Source of the DNA: Paeniglutamicibacter antarcticus
GTDB taxonomy: Bacteria; Actinomycetota; Actinomycetes; Actinomycetales; Micrococcaceae
Length of the DNA: 37,169 nt
Direction of reading: 5' to 3'
Assembly (NCBI RefSeq): GCF_900010755.1
Contig: NZ_CZJT01000099.1
Location: 1-37,169 of the forward strand
Within the stretch, counting starts at the first letter, position 1. Every line of letters starts with the position of its first letter. Shown one piece after another: positions 5,702 to 13,831 of this stretch. A model generated the notes under the pieces. That model saw nothing but the letters and a program-made list of their open reading frames with translations. It was not told the origin of the DNA and searched no databases. The translations under genes were made by a program, and so were the position numbers.

Positions 5702-7597
5702 CTAAGCACTTCGTAACAACATCAGCGAGGTCAGCGAGACATCGTCATATTCGTAGTCCGGCCAGAACGGTATGTCTTCGTCTCTGTACTCATAGTCATC
5801 TGTGATGAGTGCGAGGGTTCCGAAAACATTGACCCGGCTGTCCAACCAAGCGTGCCAGGCTGCACGTTGCTTCCGGTGTGCTGCATATTGAACTGCGATC
5901 GCTTCGATGACCCCGAAGTATTCGGCCAGTGTGCGGAGCTTGCCAGGATTCGTGAGAACCCAACCGTCAGTTGTTCGGGTGATGAGGTTCCAAGCGTGGA
6001 GCAGTTCAAGTGCCTGTTTGGTACTGGTGGGGGAAAGGCCGGTTTCACGGGTAATGCTGGCAGTGGTCTGTGCATCGACGGATTTTTCAATGGATTCATA
6101 AACAAGCGCTGAAACTTGGCCCAGTTCCCTGAATACCGGGCGCAACGCATGGGTTTTACCTTTCTTCCAAGACAGGGTCTCGGCAACCACTGTGTATTCC
6201 TCGGGGATCACCAGCTCATAGCCATCTGCTTGACGGCCTCTGCCTTCGCCTACCTGACGAATCAAGGCAGAAGGACCGCTGGCCAACATGCTCAATTGAC
6301 GGGCGACGGTGGACTCATGAGTGCCTGTAGCCAAAGCATAAGCCCGGACACCGAATTCCAGGAGGGGGGAATCTCTCTTATGGGCGGCCTCCAGCAAAGC
6401 CCTCAGGAGGAACCGCAGGGAGAGCCCTTCACGAGTACGCAAGTGAGAACGTTCGTACAGATTCAGTACTCGTTCCCAGGATCGAAGGAACTGATGATTG
6501 GTTAGAGAGTTATTCCTTAGCCCCCCCTGTGTATTAATCCGGCTTGTGTCGTATTTACGGCCGTATGTTCCCACTTGGTTCTTATCCGCTTGGGCGCGGC
6601 AGTAGGCTTCGGCTTTTCTCCAGTCAGAGCGCAGTGCCTTGGCTCGTTGAGTGGGGGAGTAGCGGGCGTAGAAACCGGTCAGGCCGGCCCAGGTGCCATC
6701 GTTCATGCGTCGCTGCACATCGGTCAGTGACCACCCTGAGCCTGCGGCAGATGCCAACACAGCCTGGCGCGCTTCGGAGGGGGAGGCGTAGCGGGAGGTG
6801 TCGAAGGTGCCGTGGCGTCCCATCTGTTCGGCTTCGGCACGCAAGTTTGAACTGATAGCTGTGGGATCCTTGTTTTCTTCTGGCAGGGCGGTGGGTGCCA
6901 GTGCTGCAGCGCGGAGGTTTGTCAGTTCAGGTGTTAGTGCTGCACGCAGGAGTGCGTGGCCATGGTGGTTGTTTCGGCGTGTAGCCACGTCAACGGCCAC
7001 ATCGAGGGGTTGGGTCAGCGTTTGATATCCGCCGTGTTTCCAGGGAGAACCGGGCACACGGATGCACCCGCTGTATACGGACTGGTGCGGGGAAGGATCA
7101 AGGCTTGGGAAGCGCTTGGACAATGCTTCGACGGCTTCACGCGCCGTGGTGAAATCAATGCGTTCCTGCCAGGGAATGTAGATGTGGAAGCCGCCGGAGG
7201 GGGAGGTGTCTTCAATCCATCCCAGCCCGCACTGGGTCAACAGTATTTTCAGTCCCACCAGATCGGCTGCCACATCGCCGCGACCGGCGTCGAAGTCCAA
7301 GCAGAAAGCCGCCACGCGGCCGTCCTTACCTGTGACCATGACGGCTGCAGGAAAATGAGGGAGTTCAGGGGTCAAAGCGCGGGTGTTTTTGGTGAAATAG
7401 TTGCGCCCGCCGTCTTTGGACAGTCTCACCAGTGGCTGCCCGGCAATTGCCGAGGCTAGCGCCTTCCACTCGGCAGTAGCGCGATATTTATCGGCCTCTG
7501 CATCTGCTTGGGCGTGGGCACAGTGAGGCAAGACACGTGTGAGAGTGGAGCGCTCAGGTATTGGTTCCAAAGCAGATATGTGTAAACTGGTGTGCAT
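5702..7597 (-). CDS. Plasmid replication protein with primase-polymerase (AEP-like) domain
   Basis: A 631-residue protein and the best candidate for the replication initiator. The N-terminal part resembles archaeo-eukaryotic primase-polymerase domains: FCLDFDAGRGD (about residues 98-108) supplies a DxD-type metal site, and SPSGGFHIYIPW (about 132-143) the sxH motif. QSVYSGCIRVPGSPWKHGG could provide the later basic motif. A basic linker follows, and the C-terminal half has winged-helix-like stretches (ESTVARQLSMLASGP and SITRETGLSPTSTKQALELL) suitable for origin binding. I see no helicase P-loop. The ATG at 7597 has AAGGA about 8 nt upstream. The leader holds a hairpin at 7632-7673, and the partition operon lies directly downstream. 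Rep identity is inferred from the domain pattern and neighbours; a stand-alone plasmid primase is the alternative. Confidence 0.75.
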   Translation of the reverse strand: MHTSLHISALEPIPERSTLTRVLPHCAHAQADAEADKYRATAEWKALASAIAGQPLVRLSKDGGRNYFTKNTRALTPELPHFPAAVMVTGKDGRVAAFCLDFDAGRGDVAADLVGLKILLTQCGLGWIEDTSPSGGFHIYIPWQERIDFTTAREAVEALSKRFPSLDPSPHQSVYSGCIRVPGSPWKHGGYQTLTQPLDVAVDVATRRNNHHGHALLRAALTPELTNLRAAALAPTALPEENKDPTAISSNLRAEAEQMGRHGTFDTSRYASPSEARQAVLASAAGSGWSLTDVQRRMNDGTWAGLTGFYARYSPTQRAKALRSDWRKAEAYCRAQADKNQVGTYGRKYDTSRINTQGGLRNNSLTNHQFLRSWERVLNLYERSHLRTREGLSLRFLLRALLEAAHKRDSPLLEFGVRAYALATGTHESTVARQLSMLASGPSALIRQVGEGRGRQADGYELVIPEEYTVVAETLSWKKGKTHALRPVFRELGQVSALVYESIEKSVDAQTTASITRETGLSPTSTKQALELLHAWNLITRTTDGWVLTNPGKLRTLAEYFGVIEAIAVQYAAHRKQRAAWHAWLDSRVNVFGTLALITDDYEYRDEDIPFWPDYEYDDVSLTSLMLLRSA

Positions 7598-7631
7598 AAG
7601 CAGAGTCCTTGCAAAAGGGTGTGTTTGTAAG

Positions 7632-7673
7632 AGCTATTCACCCGGTCCCGCCAAGAACATGGGGCGAATAGCT
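7632..7673. promoter_or_regulatory. Inverted repeat in the rep leader
   Basis: AGCTATTC at 7632-7639 pairs exactly with GAATAGCT at 7666-7673; CCC/GGG bases inside extend the arms to about 12 bp with one mismatch. It lies 34 bp upstream of the rep ATG on the minus strand. It may be an operator for a Rep or RHH repressor, or an RNA stem controlling rep expression. Confidence 0.6.
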
Positions 7674-7686
7674 AGAAAACTTGTTT

Positions 7687-7711
7687 GAAGGCCCGCTAAA
7701 TGCGGGCCTTC
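7687..7711 (-). terminator. Hairpin terminator after the RHH gene
   Basis: GAAGGCCCGC at 7687-7696 and GCGGGCCTTC at 7702-7711 form a perfect 10-bp stem with a TAAAT loop. It lies 5 bp after the stop of the minus-strand gene 7717-7941. The U-tract is weak on both strands. Confidence 0.65.
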
Positions 7712-7716
7712 TTCAT

Positions 7717-7941
7717 TTAAGAGGCCTTGCTGATTGGCAGCTCCTCAGGGCCTTCAAACAAAGAGATATCGATGGTAGAGAGTTTCTCTTGGATCAGGTC
7801 AGCCAAGAACTGGCTGGCAGACGTTCCTTCGTGTTCAGCCACGAGGAATACCTTTTCGGCAACGCTAACTGGGACGCGTGCTGTCAACACGTGCCTGTCC
7901 CCTTTATGGGGCCGTCCTGGGCTTGATCGTTTCAGTGCCAT
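7717..7941 (-). CDS. Small ribbon-helix-helix-type DNA-binding protein
   Basis: A 74-residue protein with a basic N-terminus (KRSSPGRPHKGDRH), then TARVPVSVAEKVFLVAEHEG and SASQFLADLIQEKL. This is a beta strand plus two amphipathic helices, as in RHH/CopG-type repressors. It sits just upstream of rep on the same strand, separated from it by a terminator-like hairpin and the rep-leader inverted repeat, so it may control rep or copy number. It could equally be a stand-alone antitoxin-like regulator; no toxin gene is adjacent. The start is ATG 7941, with AGGG about 8 nt upstream. No exact family assignment. Confidence 0.7.
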   Translation of the reverse strand: MALKRSSPGRPHKGDRHVLTARVPVSVAEKVFLVAEHEGTSASQFLADLIQEKLSTIDISLFEGPEELPISKAS

Positions 7942-8182
7942 ACCAATACCCTATTTTCTGAAATGCCTTAAAGTTGGGATTTATGCCCGTGTCTTCAAGG
8001 AATGTTGCTTTCATCGAGTTTGTGTCCAGCAATCCGACCTGATCTGGGTGAATCTGGCGATTTGCCCCAGTAGGATCGTTTTGAACACTCACATCGAAGC
8101 GTAAATACATACATACTTTTTAGCACAAACTATCAACTTGTGCATCTTGGGGACAATTTATCATGACTGGAAGAATCACAGA

Positions 8183-8875
8183 ATGACGGTTGCTGCATCC
8201 GCGGTAAAGGAGTGGTTCGCTTCGGACTGCCCCGATACTTCCATCGCCAAACTCGCAGCTGGCGCTGGAATGTCACGCATGACCTTGCATCAACAGTTGC
8301 TGCGCGGCCAGGTTCCGGCGACGACCGTCATTGCTATAGCCCGTGCTCTTGGGCAATCACCGCTTCAGGCGTTGGCTCGGTTCAAGCCATATCGAGACCT
8401 CGTTCCCTCGCGGCCGGATCCCCGCGAAATCCTTGCCTTCCTGGACTGGCCGGAACTATTGGTTGCGGTGGGCCAGATCTACCGAAACATTGAAATCACC
8501 GAAGCCCAGCTTGGAAGCCTCCATTTCCCCGACTCTTCTCGGGTGTGGGTGGATGCCATCGATTCGGGATCGCTTCGAAAGGCAGTGGAAGATGAGTTGG
8601 GCATGGCCTCATCGAACATGGCAGCGGCATTGCGCACCACCCTCAAGGCTCCCTTGGCTGTTTCATTTGCGAGGAACGCCGGCACCCCTCTAGCCAGCGC
8701 GTTCGTGGTGGCAGAAGCACTGACGCCAGCCGAAGCCGGTTGGGGCCCTGAAGAACGCAAGCAAGCTCTCTTGGCTCTTGATACAAATGCCTTGCTTCAA
8801 CTGGTGAGCAGCCGGTCTCTTGCCGCTGATAAGTACGTTCGTCGTATACGGCAGTTTGAAGTAGATTTGGGGTAA
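8183..8875 (+). CDS. XRE-like HTH regulator paired with a membrane protein
   Basis: A 230-residue protein. The N-terminus has a helix-turn-helix of XRE/Cro type (about residues 19-58: TSIAKLAAGAGMSRMTLHQQ and TTVIAIARALGQSPLQALAR). The remaining 170 residues are an unknown, mostly helical domain that could sense a ligand or bind the membrane partner. I prefer ATG 8183 to the in-frame ATG 8138 because the extra 15 residues look non-coding. A seven-codon frame (8163-8186) ends across this ATG. The stop overlaps the start of the next gene by one base (TAATG), which indicates translational coupling. HTH genes next to MAB_1171c-type membrane proteins are common in actinobacteria; that comparison is from memory. 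Confidence 0.75.
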   Translation: MTVAASAVKEWFASDCPDTSIAKLAAGAGMSRMTLHQQLLRGQVPATTVIAIARALGQSPLQALARFKPYRDLVPSRPDPREILAFLDWPELLVAVGQIYRNIEITEAQLGSLHFPDSSRVWVDAIDSGSLRKAVEDELGMASSNMAAALRTTLKAPLAVSFARNAGTPLASAFVVAEALTPAEAGWGPEERKQALLALDTNALLQLVSSRSLAADKYVRRIRQFEVDLG

Positions 8876-9603
8876 TGAGCCCTACAGATGCTATTCCGTT
8901 CTTGGTCGCTCTGGTGCTTGGAGCCTTCACGGTAATACGTCTGCCCTCGCTGCTAAAGGGGCAGAACGTACCCCTGTGGATCGCGCACGCACTGATCGTG
9001 GTTTGCCTTCTACTGGCCGTGACACCCATATATGTTGCTACCGACCATCTTTTGGGTGGCACCAACATCACAAACCTGATTTCCCACCTTGCATTCAACC
9101 TTGTCTTTCTTGCCGGGTGCCGCCAGGTCGCGCAAAGTGTGGATCGACCTGATTTGGTGCACAGAATTTCCCGGGGTGCTGGCCTTCTCGTGTTGTTGGC
9201 CGCCTCGCTCCTGACCGTCGCGTTCTTCGTGCTCGCTGATACTCCGGCCACCTCCATGGGGCTGAACCTGTATCGAGAAGACTCCTGGGTGGTCGCATAC
9301 AAGGCTGCCAGCTTCGTTTACCCGGCGTACTGTTCAGCGGTTTTGGTGCCCATGCTTTTTACCGAGGCCCGGAATACGGGGACCCCGCGCATTCATCGTT
9401 GGGCCAAGGGCTTGATGGCCGTGGGCTTCCTGCTGGTGGTTCCGGTGCCGGCTATCCATTTGGCGGAATTTGTATCTTTTGCTGCTCGTGCGTGGGTTGA
9501 TGTCTTTCTCTACACGGCGATCCTTTTAGTCTCGGTTGGACCGTTCCTGGCTTTTGTGGCGCGCAAACGCCACGCTCACGGCAGGAACAGGGAGACCGCG
9601 TAG
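8875..9603 (+). CDS. Multi-TM membrane protein, MAB_1171c-like
   Basis: A 242-residue protein with about seven membrane spans: near residues 5-22, 33-52, 65-85, 100-122, 138-160, 180-200 and 210-230. It ends in a basic cytoplasmic tail (VARKRHAHGRNRETA). Span number, size and coupling to an upstream XRE-type regulator recall the MAB_1171c family of putative actinobacterial transporters. I hold that family link with moderate confidence and no substrate is known. The ATG overlaps the stop of the regulator gene. The 3' end overlaps the convergent PAP2-like gene by 28 bp. Confidence 0.7.
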   Translation: MSPTDAIPFLVALVLGAFTVIRLPSLLKGQNVPLWIAHALIVVCLLLAVTPIYVATDHLLGGTNITNLISHLAFNLVFLAGCRQVAQSVDRPDLVHRISRGAGLLVLLAASLLTVAFFVLADTPATSMGLNLYREDSWVVAYKAASFVYPAYCSAVLVPMLFTEARNTGTPRIHRWAKGLMAVGFLLVVPVPAIHLAEFVSFAARAWVDVFLYTAILLVSVGPFLAFVARKRHAHGRNRETA

Positions 9604-10157
9604 ACGGCGCAGCCAACAAATTGGCCGGCTAGGACCTGGGCGGGTGTGTGGTCCTTTAATGCGATGCGTGACCATCCCACCGTTGCCGCAAGCATCAACG
9701 CCAGTGCGGCTCCCACGTGGACTACGGGTGTGAGGAGCACCAAGGCCACGTAGGTGGCCACGGCGCTGTGAACGGAGAGTTTCCACACGAGGTTCGCCAG
9801 AAGGCACGCGATCAGGCCCAGGAAGATGGCTCCGACTTCGCTGAAGAGCCTGACCGGGGCGTGAAGCGCGAAGAGCAGGGCAGCACCGATCGCCAGGGAT
9901 ATTCCGGCCATGATCATCACTGGTGCACGTTGCTGGCGAATGCTGACGTGGTGATCGGTGACCTTGCCTCGGTGTTTCATCCACAGCAGAACCACGAACG
10001 GCAGCCCGGTCACGAAGATGAAGGCCACCAGGGCCTGGGGCCAGGTAACTCCGGGTGTGAGAAGTGGCTGCAGAATCAGCAGCACGCTCACCAAAATGGC
10101 CGGGGACAGGATTTCGGTGACGTATCGAGCCACCATCGGCGACGAGGTTTTACTCAT
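9576..10157 (-). CDS. PAP2-like membrane phosphatase
   Basis: A 193-residue membrane protein with about five spans. The C-terminal half carries a PAP2-type lipid phosphatase pattern: KLSVHSA stands for the PSGH motif and SRIALKDHTPAQVLAGQFVG for the SR(x)nH motif, with the His expected to act as nucleophile. The substrate would be a phospholipid or isoprenoid phosphate/diphosphate at the membrane. The first motif is SVH rather than SGH and the usual upstream KxxxxxxRP motif is not obvious, so activity is not certain. The gene is convergent with the MAB_1171c-like gene and overlaps it by 28 bp. The ATG at 10157 has no ribosome binding site, but a good -10 box lies six bases upstream, so the mRNA is probably leaderless. 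Confidence 0.78.
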   Translation of the reverse strand: MSKTSSPMVARYVTEILSPAILVSVLLILQPLLTPGVTWPQALVAFIFVTGLPFVVLLWMKHRGKVTDHHVSIRQQRAPVMIMAGISLAIGAALLFALHAPVRLFSEVGAIFLGLIACLLANLVWKLSVHSAVATYVALVLLTPVVHVGAALALMLAATVGWSRIALKDHTPAQVLAGQFVGCAVYAVSLFLP

Positions 10158-10163
10158 CGTTTG

Positions 10164-10169
10164 ATCATA
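10164..10169 (-). promoter_or_regulatory. Candidate -10 element giving a leaderless PAP2 mRNA
   Basis: The minus strand reads TATGAT CAAACG ATG. TATGAT is close to the consensus -10 and its expected transcription start falls on or next to the ATG at 10157. No Shine-Dalgarno is present, which fits a leaderless transcript, a common form in actinobacteria. The -35 is weak. Confidence 0.45.
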
Positions 10170-10344
10170 CGAAAGATCACCCGATGGTTTTTCCCTCTGG
10201 AGTGCCTTGCATCGTTGGACGTGGTTCTAAAATCCGTGGAAAATCGGCGCTGACGTTGGCCATCGGAGTGGTCTGCCGGGACAGGCGACCATCCGGCCTG
10301 CAGTAGGAGTATGACCGGCAGTAGGGCCGCAGTGCCCTGTCGGA

Positions 10345-10578
10345 TCACAAGGGTTCCACGTTCTGGGTGGTGTCGCGGATGTTGGAGCCGTTGTTCAGGT
10401 GGCTTTTGAGGTCTTCGGTCAGGATGAACCACGAGGAGCCCACCTTGTGACCCTTGATCGTTCCGCTATGCAGCCAGTGATAGACCCCTTGTTTCGACAT
10501 CCCCAGAAGCGTTGACACCTCGGGAACACTGAGGGTTCTTCCATAGCCGTCAAAAAGTTGCTCCAGTGCTTTATCCAT
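10345..10578 (-). CDS. Excisionase-type HTH (HTH_17) DNA-binding protein
   Basis: A 77-residue protein with a MerR/excisionase-like winged helix: TLSVPEVSTLLGMSKQGVYH followed by WLHSGTIKGHKVGSSWFILTEDLKSHL. This is the pattern of helix-turn-helix domain 17, where a short helix-turn-helix is followed by a beta wing. I chose ATG 10578 (MDKALEQL) because GGGGGTG lies just upstream; the frame can be extended to 10641 without support. It is divergent from the type IV secretion operon and the only regulator beside it, so it is a good candidate for controlling transfer gene expression through the palindromes at 10653-10695. An excision-factor role is possible, but no integrase is present here. Confidence 0.8.
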   Translation of the reverse strand: MDKALEQLFDGYGRTLSVPEVSTLLGMSKQGVYHWLHSGTIKGHKVGSSWFILTEDLKSHLNNGSNIRDTTQNVEPL

Positions 10579-10652
10579 CAAGACACCCCCTGTGGCCTTG
10601 ATAGGGCTCCGTGGTTGAAAGTACGCGCATTGTCCCTCCATGTGGTCGCTTC

Positions 10653-10695
10653 ATACTGTTGATATTGTATAGTATTGAGCATATTCTATGAATAT
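10653..10695 (+). promoter_or_regulatory. Promoter and palindromic operators of the type IV operon
   Basis: TTGATA (10659-10664) and TATTCT (10682-10687) are separated by 17 bp, a good sigma-70-like promoter about 80 bp before the first transfer gene. ATATTC-TAT-GAATAT at 10681-10695 is a palindrome sitting on the -10, and ATACT (10653-10657) with AGTAT (10671-10675) flanks the -35. The region is strikingly AT-rich. The divergent HTH protein is the likely repressor. Confidence 0.6.
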
Positions 10696-10769
10696 ATTTA
10701 CGTTTGATGTGCTTGGAAGACCACTGCGGGGGTTCGCCTTGCCGGACCAGCCACCTTTGGAGGAAATAA

Positions 10770-11909
10770 ATGGAGAACCCGAAAGCTGCCGGACTCGCAG
10801 CCGCCGTTCTTGCTCTTTTCATGGTCCCCGTAGTGGTTCTGATGCTCCTGCTCATGGGCGGCAATAATCCCGCTTCTGCCGATAACGGAAGCTGCAGGGA
10901 GGAAGCAGATCCACCCGTTGCAGAACAGGCGGGAAGCAAGTCGATTGCTGGCTTCTCCGGGGTTCAACTGAAAAATGCAGCGCAAATTATGACTACCGCC
11001 TCCGACCTCAAGCTGTCTCTCGCAGCCCAAATCTTGGGCGTGCAGACGGCTATCGGAGAATCAACCCTCAAGGTCATCGACTTCGGCGACGGAGCGGGCC
11101 CGGATTCACGCGGACTCTTCCAACAGCGCGACAACGGCGCGTGGGGATCGTATGAGGACCGCATGAACCCACACACCAGCTCCACCAACTTCTTCAAAGC
11201 CCTCCAGAAAGTCGAAGGGTGGGAGAAGTTGGAGCCAAGCCAAGCCATTCACCAGGTCCAACGCAATGCTGATCCGAACCACTACACCCCGTTCCGTTCC
11301 CCAGCAGTGCAGATAGTCAAGGCACTCTCGGTCGGCACGCTGGGAGAGGACCTGGATGAAAAGTTTGAGGACATCACCCCCAACGGCGACTGCCCCGATA
11401 CCTCATCTGACGCGGAGCAAATAGGCGATCTGGGATCAGGTGAGTGGTCCAGTCCACTTCCTGGCTTCAAAGCCATGACAAGCCCCTTTGGGCCACGTAA
11501 ATGTCCTGCAGGGGCATCGTGCAATTCCAACGTAACGGACCACAAGGGCATCGATATTTCCAAGAAGGGCGGTGCCCAGGTTTTGGCTCCTGCGGACATG
11601 CAGATCACCGTGGCCGAACAGGGCCAGGGATGGAAGTCGGCCTACGGCACCTACATCATCGCCAAGCAGGTCGAAAAGCCTGGGCTGGTCTTCGAGTTCC
11701 ACCACATGGTCCACGGCTCATTGAAGGTCAAAGCCGGGGATACCGTGGCCGCCGGAACCCCACTGGGTATTGAGGGCACCACGGGTAACTCCACCGGTGT
11801 ACACCTGCATTTCCAGGTCGCCCCACCAGGGACTCCGGCCAATGCGCCGACCTATCGAACCGTTGTTGATCCGGTCCCGATCCTGAAATCCAAGGGAGTC
11901 TTCTCATGA
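10770..11909 (+). CDS. Type IV secretion cell-wall hydrolase: lysozyme-like + M23 peptidase
   Basis: A 379-residue, membrane-anchored bifunctional peptidoglycan hydrolase that opens the wall for the conjugation channel, comparable in role to VirB1. One N-terminal membrane segment lies at about residues 7-30. A lysozyme-like transglycosylase domain (about 65-190) has the catalytic Glu at about 97 in AIGESTL and the DSRGLFQQR motif. After a short linker, an M23 peptidase domain (about 230-360) shows the zinc ligands His258 and Asp262 in DHKGID and HLHF at 345-348. The ribosome binding site GGAGGAAATAA directly precedes the ATG. It is the first gene of the transfer operon; its stop overlaps the next start (ATGA). 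Confidence 0.92.
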   Translation: MENPKAAGLAAAVLALFMVPVVVLMLLLMGGNNPASADNGSCREEADPPVAEQAGSKSIAGFSGVQLKNAAQIMTTASDLKLSLAAQILGVQTAIGESTLKVIDFGDGAGPDSRGLFQQRDNGAWGSYEDRMNPHTSSTNFFKALQKVEGWEKLEPSQAIHQVQRNADPNHYTPFRSPAVQIVKALSVGTLGEDLDEKFEDITPNGDCPDTSSDAEQIGDLGSGEWSSPLPGFKAMTSPFGPRKCPAGASCNSNVTDHKGIDISKKGGAQVLAPADMQITVAEQGQGWKSAYGTYIIAKQVEKPGLVFEFHHMVHGSLKVKAGDTVAAGTPLGIEGTTGNSTGVHLHFQVAPPGTPANAPTYRTVVDPVPILKSKGVFS

Positions 11910-12418
11910 ACACCACCAACACCCCAGAAGGGTTGAAGCCAGGACGGCGCACGATGTGGCAGCTGGCCGCTCTGGGCGTGTGTGCCTTGTCGCTAACGGG
12001 TTGTGGCTTGTTCACAGCCCCTGCCGATGATGCCGCACCACCAAGTGAGTCTGTGTCAGCCTCCACTTCGGGCACGGCGGCTGTGGTGGAGGCACCGAAG
12101 GATGTGGCGATCAAGGTCATGAACCTTTTCGCACGGCCCGATACCCCGGAACGGCGTTGGTTCATCGACCTGCTGCCCTACCTGAGTGAGGAATACGCAG
12201 ATCAAGCCCAATACATCGACCCGGCACGCGTGCCCTTCAACCGGGTCTTGGCCAATCCGACCACGAGCCAAGACGAGCACAACCCCCAGATGGTCATCGT
12301 GCGATTCAGTACCAATGACGGTCCCTGGCAAGTCGTGATGGTCCAAGACCATGACGGTGAACCGTGGCTGGTTCAGGCCATTGAACCCGATCAACCAGTC
12401 CCCACCTTCACCCCCTAA
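11906..12418 (+). CDS. Lipoprotein of the transfer operon
   Basis: A 170-residue secreted lipoprotein. A basic N-terminus and hydrophobic stretch (WQLAALGVCALSLTGC) end in the lipobox LTGC, with Cys at about residue 32. A Ser/Thr/Ala-rich linker then leads to a globular domain (about 65-170) with alternating strand pattern (NPQMVIVRFSTN, WQVVMVQDHDGEPWLVQAIE) that could be NTF2-like, as in Gram-positive VirB8/TcpC-type channel proteins. The start overlaps the hydrolase gene by 4 bp. It is probably an extracytoplasmic structural component of the secretion channel. The fold is inferred from pattern only. Confidence 0.8.
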   Translation: MNTTNTPEGLKPGRRTMWQLAALGVCALSLTGCGLFTAPADDAAPPSESVSASTSGTAAVVEAPKDVAIKVMNLFARPDTPERRWFIDLLPYLSEEYADQAQYIDPARVPFNRVLANPTTSQDEHNPQMVIVRFSTNDGPWQVVMVQDHDGEPWLVQAIEPDQPVPTFTP

Positions 12419-12448
12419 CGATCCCTGACGACAAAAAGAGGTATTCAC

Positions 12449-13831
12449 ATGGCTATAGACCAGTCCCTGATCCAGTCCACTCCGGTCATCAGCGCGATCA
12501 TCAACGCCGATAACACCGGTGTCCTGAGTGTTGACGGAACCGAAGAACAATTCACCGCCGAGGACTCAAGCGGCTTGCGCTCCCTATTGATGTCCAGGGT
12601 CTTCGAGGTCGCCATCGATCATGACCGGCCAGTGCGGGTCAGCACGATGGATGAAAGCGGATTGACCGGCCTGCGGGTCTCCCCGGACCGCCAGGTCGAA
12701 GCAGAAGACACCAACGAAGCCGACGCACCCCGCACCCAGGAGAAAGAAACACCGGCACCGGTTGAACCTGCGCCCAAACTAAGCGAAACTGCCGCAGCTG
12801 CACCTGTTTCTGCGCCTACCCCAGAGGCACCACTGCCGCGCAAAGAAGCCACAGTGGAACCGGCAGTCGCAGAAGCTGTGCAGGTGCAGCCCACCGCTCC
12901 TGTCACCCGGCGCACGCTACGGGAAGCAGAATCTTTCCTTTCCCCCCACGGGGCCACACAACCGGCGACCCAGGGTATGCGTGGCTGGCTCTCACAGTTG
13001 GGCATCAACATTCCTCCCTCAGAGAAGGAACTGGCCGAACGAGTCGATATTGAACATGTTTCCAAGCATTGGGCCGGAACCCGCACGATCATGGTCGCCA
13101 ACCGCAAGGGCGGGGCGAACAAGACCCCCACGGTGAAGAACCTGGCCGCGATCTTCGCCCTACACGGCGGGGGAGGGGTGCTGGCCTATGACGGAAATCC
13201 CGAGGTCGGCACCTTGGGGTGGCGCACCGAAAAAGGCAACCACGACTCCACCGTGCTGGACGTACTGGAAAACAGTGAACGCTTGCTCTCGGCCTCGGCA
13301 GTATCCGGGGACATGGCCGGATATGTCCACCACCAAACCGAAGACCGCTTCGATGTGCTGCGCTCCGATGACAGTTTGGTCGGCACCCACGTGATGACCG
13401 GGGAAGACGTCGATACCATTCACGCGGTCGCGGCGAAGTACTACCGCTTGCTGGTGATGGATTCGGGCAACGTGGACCGTGGATCGGATTGGGCGCGGAT
13501 GATCGCCCACGCCAACCAGCTCGTGGTTCCCACCACGACCATGGAGGACCGCGCCGAAGCAGCCCTGCTGACGCTGAAGGCACTGCACGAGCGTGACGAG
13601 CACGCAGCGAAGCTGGCCGAGGATGCGGTGGTCATCATTTCCCAGTGGCAGCCGGGGGAAAAGGCTATTGCCGAACGCATTGCTGAGGGTTTCCGGCCTT
13701 TCGTGCGCGAGGTCGTCACCGTCCCGTTTGATCCGGCGTTGAAGTCGGGCCGCATCGTCCACACTGCTTTGTCCCCGGCTTCGCGTCGAGCATGGCTGCG
13801 TGCGACTGCTGCGGTGGCCCAAGGGCTGTGA
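12449..13831 (+). CDS. ParA/MinD-like ATPase with degenerate P-loop
   Basis: A 460-residue protein. Residues 1-85 form a small domain of unknown type, residues 86-160 are a Pro/Ala/Glu-rich linker, and residues 210-460 are a ParA/MinD-like domain. The Walker A is KGGANKTPT at 220-228: the expected Gly before the invariant Lys (KGGxGKT) is Asn. The A' Asp-x-Asp-Pro is DGNP (about 248-251) and the Walker B region is LLVMDSGN. It may therefore bind nucleotide without normal hydrolysis. The gene is inside the transfer operon and distinct from the plasmid parA at 4949-5584, so a role in positioning or regulating the secretion machine is likelier than segregation. Ribosome binding site AGAGG before ATG 12449; the stop overlaps the next start (GTGA). 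Confidence 0.85.
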   Translation: MAIDQSLIQSTPVISAIINADNTGVLSVDGTEEQFTAEDSSGLRSLLMSRVFEVAIDHDRPVRVSTMDESGLTGLRVSPDRQVEAEDTNEADAPRTQEKETPAPVEPAPKLSETAAAAPVSAPTPEAPLPRKEATVEPAVAEAVQVQPTAPVTRRTLREAESFLSPHGATQPATQGMRGWLSQLGINIPPSEKELAERVDIEHVSKHWAGTRTIMVANRKGGANKTPTVKNLAAIFALHGGGGVLAYDGNPEVGTLGWRTEKGNHDSTVLDVLENSERLLSASAVSGDMAGYVHHQTEDRFDVLRSDDSLVGTHVMTGEDVDTIHAVAAKYYRLLVMDSGNVDRGSDWARMIAHANQLVVPTTTMEDRAEAALLTLKALHERDEHAAKLAEDAVVIISQWQPGEKAIAERIAEGFRPFVREVVTVPFDPALKSGRIVHTALSPASRRAWLRATAAVAQGL

